From: Gracilariopsis chorda
Taxonomy: Eukaryota > Rhodophyta > Florideophyceae > Gracilariales > Gracilariaceae
Assembly (NCBI GenBank): GCA_003194525.1
Contig: NBIV01000371.1
Coordinates: forward strand, 1 to 45,625
Length of the DNA: 45,625 nt
Direction of reading: 5' to 3'
Part shown: positions 21,708 to 31,790 of the stretch, one piece after another
How positions within the stretch are numbered: the first letter of the stretch is position 1
Layout: each line of letters opens with the position of its first letter
The notes under the pieces: generated by a model
Seen by the model: the letters and a program-made list of their open reading frames with translations, nothing else
The model's database searches: none
What the model was told of the DNA's origin: nothing
Program-made: the position numbers and the translations under genes

Positions 21708-22984
21708 ATGCAGGAAGTCGCCCCGATAACAGTGGAAGTGTTCCTCCAGGAACAGAAGAATAATCCCCTCTGTAGGTCCGAACGGGCAAAAGTGAGAGAC
21801 GGCAAATGCCTATTCGATGTAAACCGAAACGGGATATTGATAAGGAAAGCTCCGTTAGATGGAGCTCTCCAATGGTACGTGACGGAAACACTGCAAGCCA
21901 GGTTATTACATCTGTCCCGTTACCTGCAGTTTGCTGGACACTATGGCGCATCAAAGATGTACTCCACGCTGCGAAGGGACTACTACTGGCCGGCGATGGC
22001 TAATGACGTATTTGAGACCGTACAAGATTGTCGTACCTGCGTCTCTACTCGCGGAAGTCACCAGCGACACCATAAGCTCTTGAAGCTACTTCCCACAGCG
22101 AGCCCGTTGGAATTCGTCGCAATGGACATCCTTGGTCCATTTACAAAGTCTGCAAAGGGGCACCAATGCATTTTAGTCATTACCAACTGGTTTACAAACT
22201 TCTGCCGAGTGGTGCCTTTGAAATCCACTACGGCTGCAGCCATAGCCTCGGTTTCTTGGAAAACTGGGTCTATCCGTACGGGATACCATTATACTTGCTG
22301 ACCGACAACGGGAGCCAATTTGTCTCCAAGTTCTCCGAAACGGCGTGCAACATGCTAGGAATCAAGCACCTGACCACCATGGCCTATCACCCGCAAACAA
22401 ACGGACAGGCCGATTGGTTCAACAAAACGCTCGTCCAACGCCTCCGTCACTATGTGGCAGAACAGCAAACCGAATGGCATGAATACGTGCAACCATTGAC
22501 CTATGCATACGATATGCAAGTGCACAGAACAACGGGACCAACGCCTTTCTACTTGGTACTCTCACGGCACCCGCCCGGTCTGCAGGTTTAAAAGACCTCT
22601 ACCACCATCCCGGAGCATCAACCTGAAAACGCCACCACGGCGCAGGTTACATGGTACATCCTAGCCCGTCTCTGGGATGCTCTTTCGTCCACCCAGACGA
22701 AAACCAATCAGGCCCTGCTCCAGTACAAAAGGGACTTCGATAAAACCGTACGCACTCTCCCTAAGTTTAGTCCCGGGGATGAGGTGTATGTCGACCGACC
22801 GGAACGTATGTCAACAACCCTGGAAGGGAAAGTTGACGAATATACCCGTAAGTATCGGAAAATTCATCCGAAAACATACTGGCCATTTCCCGTCGTGCCC
22901 GCCACGGATGATACCGTCCTCATAAAAAAAGACGGACTGGAATATAGGATCAGCATTGATCGAGTAACCCGGGCGACACGTTGA
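21708..22984 (+). pseudogene. Integrase of E1, frameshifted, catalytic Glu changed to Asp
   Basis: The N-terminal zinc-binding region (HLSRYLQFAGH, then CRTC) lies at about 21920-22045. Of the core DDE residues, the first Asp is in AMDILGP at 22125-22127 and the second in LTDNGSQF at 22304-22306. The expected Glu, 35 residues on, is Asp in NGQADWFNKT at 22412-22414. The frame changes near 22240, and a TAA stands at 22589-22591. The C-terminal part has the GPY/F-like block KTYWPFPVV and a VLIKKDGLEYRISIDRV strand pair near 22890-22970, ending with TGA at 22982. Confidence 0.85.
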
Positions 22985-23138
22985 GCAATGCAAAAGGCAC
23001 TCACCACCGACCCAACCACTAAAACAGCTACGCCACGGCTGTCCACTGAGCCCAATGTTGATCCGGACGGTTCTTTTGCCGACTAGCCTACAATACCACT
23101 CGCAACGGACCCGATAACACCAACACCGCAACCCCATG

Positions 23139-23275
23139 CGGTCGACCGAATCGTCAGCCATTGTGAAACGACGGACGGAACGCAATATCGAGTCCGTTGG
23201 TTCTGATACCAGGCGGAATATGACACCTTCGAACCGCCCGCCCATATCCCTTCCCACTTCATTACCCGCTACTGG
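23139..23275 (+). pseudogene. Chromodomain of E1
   Basis: VDRIVSHCETTDGTQYRVRW, then a TGA where Gly is expected, then YQAEYDTFEP and a basic end ITRYWRRRKR. It is in the same frame as the integrase C-terminus. It matches the E2 chromodomain (IDRMVRHVQT... QWYGYSPEEDTIEP) and places E1 among chromoviruses. Confidence 0.75.
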
Positions 23276-23426
23276 CGTCGAAGAAAGCGACAGAGTCCGG
23301 TATGGTCTTCCTAATTACCCGAACGGGACGTTCCGCAGTCTCGTGGGGGGGAGGGAGGTACAAAGGGTGGAGATGTTTTTCGAAGCATTCGTAATGCTAT
23401 TTACTTCCGACCGGAACGAACACTAA

Positions 23427-25280
23427 CACTTCGCTAGTTTTACAATAATCAGTTTTCGCCCCTCGCTTCAGATATTCTAGCTAGGAACCTCTGAAAAGAG
23501 ATGCATCAGCTCCTGCCCTGCCACCAATCTCGGTCCAAATTTGACTTTCCCTTTCCAACAAAGTAGAAATGGGTCTGCAATGCGAACTGAAGAAGTTTCA
23601 TACCAAACTGGTAACATATGGCCGAATGCCGGAAACTGCAGTGATGCACTCCAGTTGACCTCCATTTTTGACCCCATTTCGGACGGTTGACAAAAAGGTG
23701 CCACATTGCCCTCACGGAATAGTCCGTTACGAAAGTTTTATTTCCATGCTTTCATTTTATGCAAACGAATATAACTTAAAGTTACCTGGGTCAAACCAAC
23801 AAATTGACAAAGGGACTAAAAAGTTATAGCCTTGCACTTTCAAGTGCGGAAACGTGCGTTTTTGATACCGTACGGCCCACTTTCATGTCTCTGAAGATGG
23901 TATCATTACTCAGCACTCGAGCTTTTACCACGAACGTTCTGGATTTAAGATACTGTACAATGGTTTGTACTACAGTATCATGCCCGCTCAGTCTGGGACT
24001 AGTCCGAGTTCACGAGTAATCGCGCTTTGACTGTTGGAAAGCCAACCCCCCAAAAAATGGTCAATTTGGATGTTCATGTCTTGGACATCGACCGAACGGT
24101 TCTCACATTCATCATCATTTTAAATGATACAAAATGGGCTGGCGAGGGCGATGGACTCCCCTCATTAGTCCTGATTGTGCCGTCGAGCAGGTTCCCGACT
24201 GGGAACGCTCGCCAAACTTGTGTCAGTGTGGAGATTTTGACATGGCTTCGCCCCAGTCCTGGCAGGCCATTCTGTGCCCCAGGCACGGACGATGATTCCA
24301 AGCGGTATTTGGTCGCGATGATGGGGATGGTGGAAAACTTCGATGACCGTAACAGCAGTACGCTGAGCACCATCGGACTTAATCGCACTGTCTCAGACTG
24401 TCCAAAAGCTGATGTTTTACAAATACTTAGTAGAATGCTCGGAAATTTTTGGCGTAGTCTCCCCCTGACCCAGAATGGCAAAAAATGTAATCCGCACGCT
24501 AGGACAGGTGGCTAGGTGCACGGATGTGTACGTTTCTATCAGGTGGCGACAAAAGGGTCGCAGGGGTGCATGACTGAGAATACCAAACGGTCAGGAACAA
24601 GAGCTGAGAGGATACCGATGGGCAGGCAAACCGATCGGAATCCAACCGCACGGGATCGGATGGCAAAAATGAATCCGCTACACTGACTTTTGAGGTAGCA
24701 CCGAACGGTAGAACGAAAGAAGGCGGAATCGAGGGAGTATCTCCCATGGTTGCAATATAAACACCAACCAAATGGAAGAGATAGAGCTCGAATCAGAGGA
24801 GAGACGCTGAGGAATTGTTAGTGCAAGGGCATGCAACCATCCGGAGATAAACTGAAAGGGTAGAGAAGCACGCTGAGAATCAGTCGGCAAAGAGACAAGA
24901 CCGAGGCACTGAGACCGTGATGTTTGAACTTCAACCGCCCGATGGGCGTCAATTTATTGACGTACGCCGGGGTTCGGGATGTGATTCCCCACCACCTTAC
25001 GAAAAAAGGGAAAGGAAACCGCCAGCAAGGATGCCGTCATTTCTAACCGAACGGACTCTACGAACTCATTGCAATCAGAACCGCCCCCCCTCCTCCTGTC
25101 ACCATACGGATTTAAAGGAAAATGTGGGCGGACGGACATGACCACGACCGGTCGGCGGGTTATCCGCCACTGCTGGAGCATTTCCTGCACGCCGGGCAAT
25201 GGGTCCCGCGCATACTCTACCCAGCCACCATACTACAACCGACCGCTCAAGAAAGCACCACGCGGACGTGGCGCACTTTA
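23427..25280. other. E1 internal region between chromodomain and polypurine tract
   Basis: About 1.85 kb with no recognised domain. Open stretches occur on both strands (plus 24027-24515, minus 24481-24074 and minus 23704-23477), all from non-ATG starts. E2-type elements carry an antisense coding remnant in the equivalent place, but I found no shared motif between it and this region. Confidence 0.5.
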
Positions 25281-25292
25281 ACGAGGGAGGCA
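25281..25292 (+). promoter_or_regulatory. Polypurine tract of E1
   Basis: ACGAGGGAGGCA directly abuts the TGTG start of the 3' LTR. It is the expected plus-strand primer and supports the LTR boundary. Confidence 0.75.
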
Positions 25293-25944
25293 TGTGGTAG
25301 AACGACCGTACGGGCGTCAGATCATGACGGAAGACAGCTCACAACGATGCGCGATTACGTGGGAGACCGGACGGTGGGCAGATTGCAAAAGTGCACCTGA
25401 CTGGCATGGTGCACCTGGGGACTGTTGGGACGGGATATACGTGTCCGACCGGAAGGAAGGGCAGGCGTGCCTGCAAGACCCTAGATAACTTTTGAATAGT
25501 TTTTAGGTATTGCGTACACAGACCTGCCATTGGCCCATATCTGCCAAAGTGTTTCTTCGTCGAGGTGCAACTCGGGGCCAGCGGGTCTACTTAGAATGGC
25601 AGTCCCCCCGACCCCCAAGAACGAGTAAAGGCCGACGTCATCCCACCAAACGGAGTAGTTTCTTATTCTAGTTGGCGATATAGACTGACCACTCGCTTAT
25701 ACTACCACTCCGCACGGTAAACCACGAGCGGTACACGACCGCCAACACTCTATGCGTGCTCCATGACCACGCCTGACGCAGTTGCCCGTCCGGTTCCGCA
25801 GCCTTTGACCGGCGTCTCCTGACTTGTACCGTTCGGATCACCGAGCGCATCCTCCGCCCGGGCTTTCTAGTAAATACCTCTACTGACCGCTCAGGCACGT
25901 CCGACCGGTCAGCATCTTGTGCTAAAGCATTGCCCTTCCCCACA
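25293..25944 (+). repeat. 3' LTR of E1
   Basis: Starts TGTGGTAGAACGACCG and ends CCTTCCCCACA. It aligns with the 5' LTR over its whole length with many substitutions. The next base on the right starts the piggyBac-like C-terminal region on the minus strand. Confidence 0.9.
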
Positions 25945-28107
25945 TAATCAGAACAAATAAACTTTGACTTCTTTGTTGATTTGCAGATTTTGCAGCGTGC
26001 TTGCTTAAGTGCCATTTTATCGGTATCATTACTTTTATCACGCTCGTGACTGCCTTGCATCAAATGAATGCCAGTACCAGCTCTTTTCGGAGGTGACTAG
26101 AATCGTTCAAATTTTGGTTGGTTCTATCTATGAATCTAGTTGTATCCAGGGTATTATCGATCAATTCATCCGCCAGTTTGGTATAGAATGTATTCGGATT
26201 GAGGATAAATCGTTCTTTTTTAGCTGACTTGTATCTATTTCATGCCTCAACTATGTTCATTGCCAAAAGCAAGCAATTAAGCGTAAAAGACCATTCTTTA
26301 ACTTCTATTTTCTTTCCAAGTTCGAGGTCAACATGGCTTCACCAATTGTGCCGATCTATCATTGAACAGCACTCACAGTGCTCTTTGCATATATCTGGAA
26401 TCAGTGTTTCAATCTCCACAATCTTGGTGATGTTGTTAACTTTTCGCCAACGTTCTTGTAAGATTAGAGTAGCAGGATTTGTGGTTCCATAAGCAGATAT
26501 AAAGTACCTTTGATCTCCGTGTAACTACGAAACTGCCATGAGATTCGTGTTAACTGAATTTCTCTTCTATGAAAGCGTAACGTGCTCTGCCCTCTGACCA
26601 AGTGTCAATTCTGACAAATATTTCGTAGGAAACTCTCTAGTTGCATTCTTCATTCTTCACAACCCCGATAAATCTTAAACCCTTGTGCAATAGAGACGTC
26701 ACAGTTTGGAAAGACGCAACAAGTGAATCGTCGCAAACAACGCTTTCAGTTCCAAACCAAGGCTCAATCAATCGCAGAACGACAGCAGTTCCATGCCAAT
26801 GGTTCTTAGAGAACAACGACTGTGAGTTGTTTTTTGAACCAATATTAATTTCAATTCTTATCATAATACCACTTTCTCCGCAACAAACGGATTTTATCTC
26901 ACATCCATTTTTGAGTTTGCGGTCCATTGCTGTGCAATGAGGAAGGCCAACGTTAACCCACTAACCACGAAGCCCGTATCAACGTGACATGCTTTTGTCA
27001 ACACATAGAGATTGAGACGGAGTGACGATTGTTCGATGATGGCCGTAAATTACTTTCACAAAATCCGTCACGAGATTCCAAGAGCAGCTCCACCTTCTTC
27101 ACGCTTTCCATCTCCGCTAAAGGCAATGCAGCTTCTAATAGTCTCAAATACGTTCCTGGCCATTATTTTTCCAAGGTCAGTGGATGCTAAATACGGATAC
27201 TGAGAATCTTGAATCCACAAGCACGCCTGTCTGAGAACTCTAATGGAGTCATCAAAACGAGAATGCCAAAAAACGCCAGAATATCGCCTCCAGTAGTCCC
27301 CTAAGAACCTTTACGGAAAAACATATCATTACTTCTATCCACAATCAATTTCATATAAGAGTTTGGAAACATCAACATAAAGCAGTCAAATGGCGTGATA
27401 TTATTCGGAGAGTGACCGGCGGTGATGAAATCTCCAGCTGAGCCATTGACTCTCCATTGATGCAATTTCACAAATCCATTTAAGTGCGCCGAAATATCAG
27501 AAATCATCCACTTTTGGCCATGGACCTCCACTGATTCGTCGCCTGTAACTTCAATGTCTCTGAAAATTACGTTCTGCAAAGGTAGAGCAGCGGTAATTTC
27601 TGTCACCATCAAATCGCCATTGCTCCGGTCATCGGCAGTGTTTTCTTCATTAAAAATACCAGTGTTGTTCCCCAGGAGTTCGATTTGTTCCCCTCTGTCG
27701 TCAACAAAACTGCCCTCTTTAACGTTGCAAAGATGCAAAGCACACTGTTTAGTTTTGCTCGGTAACTCAAACAAACAAGTGATCATTGACCGATTTCGGT
27801 TGTCTAACTTGCCAGTTTCCACGTTTGCGACAATACCACTGATAATAGTCGTCTTTCCAATAAATCCGAAAGAACATCTGCAGTTAGGAACTGAGGTCAT
27901 AAGTCGAGGACGTGTTTGGACACTGCTATCAACATTACGGCGCATATCAAATACTGTTAGATCTGTGATGATTTTCTGGAAGTTGAGGACCTTGAAGTGG
28001 TTCACTGCTAACTTAATGAGAGTATTGACTGGCAGTTGAGCTCTGCCAGAGTAATCAAGACTCCGGACTACGTAGTGGACTAAGAATCTTGACAAAATAC
28101 CCTTTTT
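25945..28107 (-). pseudogene. piggyBac-like transposase, interrupted at both ends
   Basis: Reading from 28107 down, one frame is open for about 270 codons to 27301. It ends with SPNNITPFDCFMLMFPNSYM and VDRSNDMF, like the start of the DDE_Tnp_1_7 (piggyBac) domain. Other frames then give DYWRRYSGVFWHSRFDD near 27290 and NVFETIRSCIAFSGDGKREE near 27140. The catalytic-core block TAVVLRLIEPWFG ... VVCDDSLVASFQT follows at 26800-26700. A later block is MIDRHNW ... KKIEVKEWSFTLNCLLLAMN near 26370-26250. CKICKSTKKSKFICSDY, the first half of the zinc ribbon, ends at the E1 LTR. piggyBac enzymes move DNA cleanly at TTAA. Here there are several stops, and both ends are cut by LTR elements (E1 at the C-terminus, E2 at the N-terminus). 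Confidence 0.8.
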
Positions 28108-28977
28108 TGTGTAGCAACGCCTTTTTGGCGGACTTAGTGAAGATCATAGTCATATGAGGTTGATCCCCGTTGGACTAGTGCTACTCCTTATATGATTTTT
28201 CTCTAGAAAGAAGTGTGTCAGGATGGCGCCTTGCAAGGGGATGGCACCCTGATGGGTTGGTTATGAATAGCCGTGTATGCGTGTAACGCGTGGTACGCAT
28301 GGGCGTTTTTGGCTCCAATTTTGGAATTTTATCACTTAGTTGGTTTTTAATTTGGCTCTGACACTAGGATCTACACTTTTATGGCCCTTAGAAGGTGTGC
28401 AATAAGTTATTTTAATATTTTAGGTAGTTTTAGTGAACCCTGCCTAGAGGCAGGTGACCTCGCAGTCCTGATTCCAAAGCAAACTCAACCAATTTTGCCT
28501 CTAACTACAATTGCCCTCGTAGGGTTACGGCTCCTCGCCGATAGTATCCACGAGTGGATTCTATTTACTTATCTCCATGAAAAGGCTCAGGTCATCTGTA
28601 TCACACTGCCCGTGGGGCTTCTAACTATATTGTTATTATTGTTTGTGTATCCTGTCGAGGGCTGGTTTCTGCCCTGATATAGGGATATATCTTCTTGTTT
28701 TTCCCTGGCTTTTTCGGGTCTGGGGACGGCATGTGCACGACCCTTGTCTCCAGTTTGCAGGTTGCTTTTCCGCTTTCGGAGTATTACACTGGATACATTG
28801 AGTCCGGTATCAAATCTCAATCCCGGAACACAACATCTGTAGGTTATTCTTGAATCTTCCTCGGAGGTACGCCCAAAATTTGGGTGGAACAGAGGGCTCT
28901 GTTCACTAGCTTAGATCTCATGAGGAAAAGGATTTGAACAACTTGAGGTGCACTTCTCGCTGCCGGGTTTTTCTCCA
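28108..28977 (+). repeat. 5' LTR of E2
   Basis: Begins TGTGTAGCAACGCC, matching the partial LTRs at 5711 and 41185 over about 100 bp (roughly four-fifths identical). It ends TTTTTCTCCA just before the primer-binding site. Without a full-length partner LTR the right boundary rests on the primer-binding site, and the left on the TGTG match and on the loss of the piggyBac-like frame. A 98-codon ATG frame inside (28381-28677) has no family features and is probably chance. Confidence 0.75.
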
Positions 28978-28983
28978 AAGGTA

Positions 28984-28999
28984 GTCTCCCGACCTAGAA
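28984..28999 (+). promoter_or_regulatory. Primer-binding site of E2
   Basis: GTCTCCCGACCTAGAA is identical to the E1 site at 16965-16980. The bases before it read GTA instead of TTG, so the TGG that pairs with CCA has changed to TAG. A second string, TGGTCTCGGGATT, lies 15 bases on and is a less likely alternative. Confidence 0.65.
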
Positions 29000-29229
29000 C
29001 ACTGGTCTCGGGATTATCTACTTGGTTCCGTCTCCAGATTTTCTTACAAGTTTTACCCATGTTTGGGAAAAACTAGAGAAGTTTGGGTATTTTGGGGACT
29101 TAATGCCGTGTTTTATATTGGTTGTACCTATTTCCAGGTTTCTGAAAGCTTTTGCTTTTTTTGCCCGTTCTCTGGACTTGTTTTGGTCGACTTTGTCGTT
29201 TTCCAGAACATTAGGTCGTCTACTGCAGT

Positions 29230-31060
29230 ATGACACCGCCTGCCCCCAGTTTAAGGAATGCATCCAACCACCATGCTGGGCCGGCCCCGCCAGCCAGGCG
29301 AAGGTCAAGGATGTCAGTACCCGTGAATCAGGAATATAACGATATCGATCCGAACAGTCGGAAAGTAGCCTCAGTTGTATCTGCCTTTCAGGAGGTTATT
29401 ACTGTTGATCAACCACCCGTCTGCAGTTAGCCGTACGCGGTTTGAACTAACTGAAATCCATCGCTTGGAGTCCCGTGTGGATATCGCGAATGCCGCCTCT
29501 GTGGAGCTCCGAAAGGATGTAACCCAACTTCGGCGTAAAGTAGATGATGCCCAAGTGAGGGATGCTTCAGGTGAAATTCGAATCCTGAGACCAGATTTGA
29601 ACTCCACTGTGGAAATTCTTGGTACCCCTAGGGTTTTTATTTAGAAGTATCGCATCTTTGTGGAGGAATTCCGCAACAGAGCGGACCATTTACAAGCATG
29701 TTTGGACTCCTTGGAGGCAATAATTCTAATAGATGAAATGGTTGACGCCAAGAAGGAATAATTCGACGTTTCCGAAGACTTGGTTCACTGCTCTCTTGAA
29801 TAGAAGCACCGCAAGTCCAGAACGAAAGTTTACCTCCAAAAGGATTCATCGGACTCTGATTCGAACCACCCGTCGTCGAGTTAGTCTCTCGGTTCTTCGG
29901 ATTCTGACGATAGACGTCGCTGGTCCCTTGCTTGGCGCTCCAAGGCTTCTTACACCTCTCAAGGAGCCATCCGCTCACGAGAGAAGGGTAGGAAGCACCT
30001 CTGACTGAGAGAACTGAGGTCAACGAATCCGCCTCATCGGAAGCTACTGTCGTAGCGTTACTATCTGTTTGATAATTCTTTGGGAGATCGTTCATCCCGT
30101 GGAACGGGTAAAGTCAAGGATTACATGAGGAGGATGGGTATTATCCTACAGAAATGGGAAATGTCAGAAGAGGATCCAATTCTGGTGCTGGATTTTCTTA
30201 TCCGTTTCGTCCAGGAATCCGATATCCTCCGTATGAATGAAGCGCAGGCATATCTAGCCTTACCCTACTTCTTAAAGGGGATGGCAGAGGACAATTTAAA
30301 TCCATCCACGGGACTTCTGGAGACTCGGAAGGAAGAGTTACATGTTGGCCCGAAGCGGTGCGGTATCTCTTAAAGTCATACGCAACTAATAATGCGAGTC
30401 AAGACGCTGTCTTCGGTCTGCGTGACACCCGGCAGAAGCCTACGGAATCCGAAACAGTTTACTCAACTCGCTAATATAAGGCGTTCCACAGATTTGGAAA
30501 TATATACTTCGATCAGGAGAGATGTACCATGTTCGTGGATGGTTTAGACCCCTCGATTAACGCACTGGCTGCCCGATGCTGGGAGGATAAAAGAAGGATC
30601 ACCAATCTGGAGTTAGTTCAATACGCCCAGACTGAGAGGAATACACTGCGTGTCATGCGAAACTATAGGTCTCGGCTGAGAGCGCTCCTTGCTGACGGGT
30701 CTGATTCTTCATTGTCCTTGTTGCAAAGCAACTTGACCCGTTCGGGGAATGATAACATCCATTTACTTGGAAGTAACTCGAGTTCGGTGCTCACTTTTGA
30801 CTTGCCGTCCACATCAGTCCTGACCACGGAGTAACATCCTACTTTTAGTGTTCAGGGAAAACGCGTACCCGTGGCACCGCTAGTATAAGCGAATAACACC
30901 TCTCGGTTCTCTCGGGACGCATGGAGGGACACAAAACCACGCCGTGTGGAAAGTCGTCCACCAGAGGATCCAGCAGAGCTTATTTGCTTTTTATGTTACA
31001 TCTTAGGCCATGAACCGCCAGTCTACACATTCTCGCTTCGGGAGGGGTTCTCGAATTATC
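29230..31060 (+). pseudogene. gag of E2, broken
   Basis: The ATG at 29230 opens a basic N-terminus. After a frame change near 29425 comes a likely coiled coil (HRLESRVDIANAASVELRKD near 29460-29520, then heptad-like LRRKVDDAQ). The capsid-like part near 30115-30310 (DYMRRMGIILQKWEMSEEDP, then LALPYFLKGMAEDNL) resembles the gypsy gag family. Its second half (ALAARCWEDKRRITNLELVQ) is near 30560-30630. At 30985 the sequence CFLCYILGHEPP is a zinc knuckle keeping C-x2-C-x4-H but lacking the final Cys. Several stops and frame changes make it non-functional. Confidence 0.7.
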
Positions 31061-31247
31061 GCCCAGTACGACGCTCTAACCTCTGAACAAAAGGGACGTG
31101 TCCCAAGCAGGTGCTATGAGGAACAGAAGCTCCTGCGAGCGTACATCAGTTTTAAGGTTCAGAATCCCGCACCCTTTATTGGGGAACAACCGGTTTCCCA
31201 CCAATTGGTAGTACCATCACCAGCTAAGCTGCTTCGAAAAAATAGAC

Positions 31248-31787
31248 TTGGGAGCCTCCCTTATGAGAGGGGCGCCTTCTGAGCCAAGTTTGAAGACGCC
31301 CGAGGCGCCGCAACCTTGGTCCCCAACATTCACGATCCTTTCGAGGAAAACTGTTGACACTGACGGTAACTCGGGACACTGTGGTGTACTACGTTCCCCG
31401 TGGATATGGTCCCATAACTTTCATATTCCGGATCGGGTTTTGGTCATGGCCAGGCGTAACTACAAATTTTACGCCGATCTCGTCCTTTCCAACCAGTTTA
31501 TGGTTCGTCAATTACCTTTCCTGGATACAGGAGCTGCGCCTAACTTAATCCATTTGGATTTGATATCACCGACTCTCCGGGCTTTTATGCAATACGTTCC
31601 AGGCCTGGATATCGCATATGCGAGTAATAAACCGTTGCAAGCGGTTGAAATGACTACCCTCACGGTGAGGTTGGGAACCTACTTGGTACAACTGGACTTT
31701 GTGGTCTGCAAGTCTCTCGTTGCCCCAGTTATTTTGGGTTGTGACGTTGGCGACCTTTTTGTGGAAGCTATCCATCCTGGAATTTGA
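31248..31787 (+). pseudogene. Aspartic protease of E2
   Basis: The motif LPFLDTGAAPNLIHLDLISP lies near 31515-31570, and the second retropepsin block APVILGCDVGDLF near 31720-31760. The frame ends at a TGA (31785-31787) and continues without a shift into the RT linker. The active-site DTG is intact. Confidence 0.85.
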
Positions 31788-31790
31788 ACA

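Larger units (their letters stand above)
16308..25944 (+). mobile_element. Ty3/gypsy chromovirus E1, full length but dead
   Basis: A 9.64-kb element with two LTRs (16308-16961 and 25293-25944), a primer-binding site next to the 5' LTR, and gag, protease, reverse transcriptase, RNase H, integrase and chromodomain in Ty3/gypsy order. A polypurine tract abuts the 3' LTR. The LTRs are only about 80-85% identical by eye, so the insertion is old. The frame changes at least six times, with several extra stops. The flanking five bases are AAATT on the left and TAATC on the right, matching at three of five, so any target-site duplication has decayed. It lies inside a minus-strand piggyBac-like gene. 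Confidence 0.92.

Noticed and set aside
24027..24515. 162-codon plus-strand frame in the E1 3' internal region
   Set aside because: It starts at TTG, has no recognisable motif, and the opposite strand is equally open; not supported as an accessory gene.
28381..28677. 98-codon ATG frame inside the E2 5' LTR with hydrophobic stretches
   Set aside because: It lies wholly within the LTR, has no counterpart in the partial 3' LTRs, and shows no family motif; probably chance.
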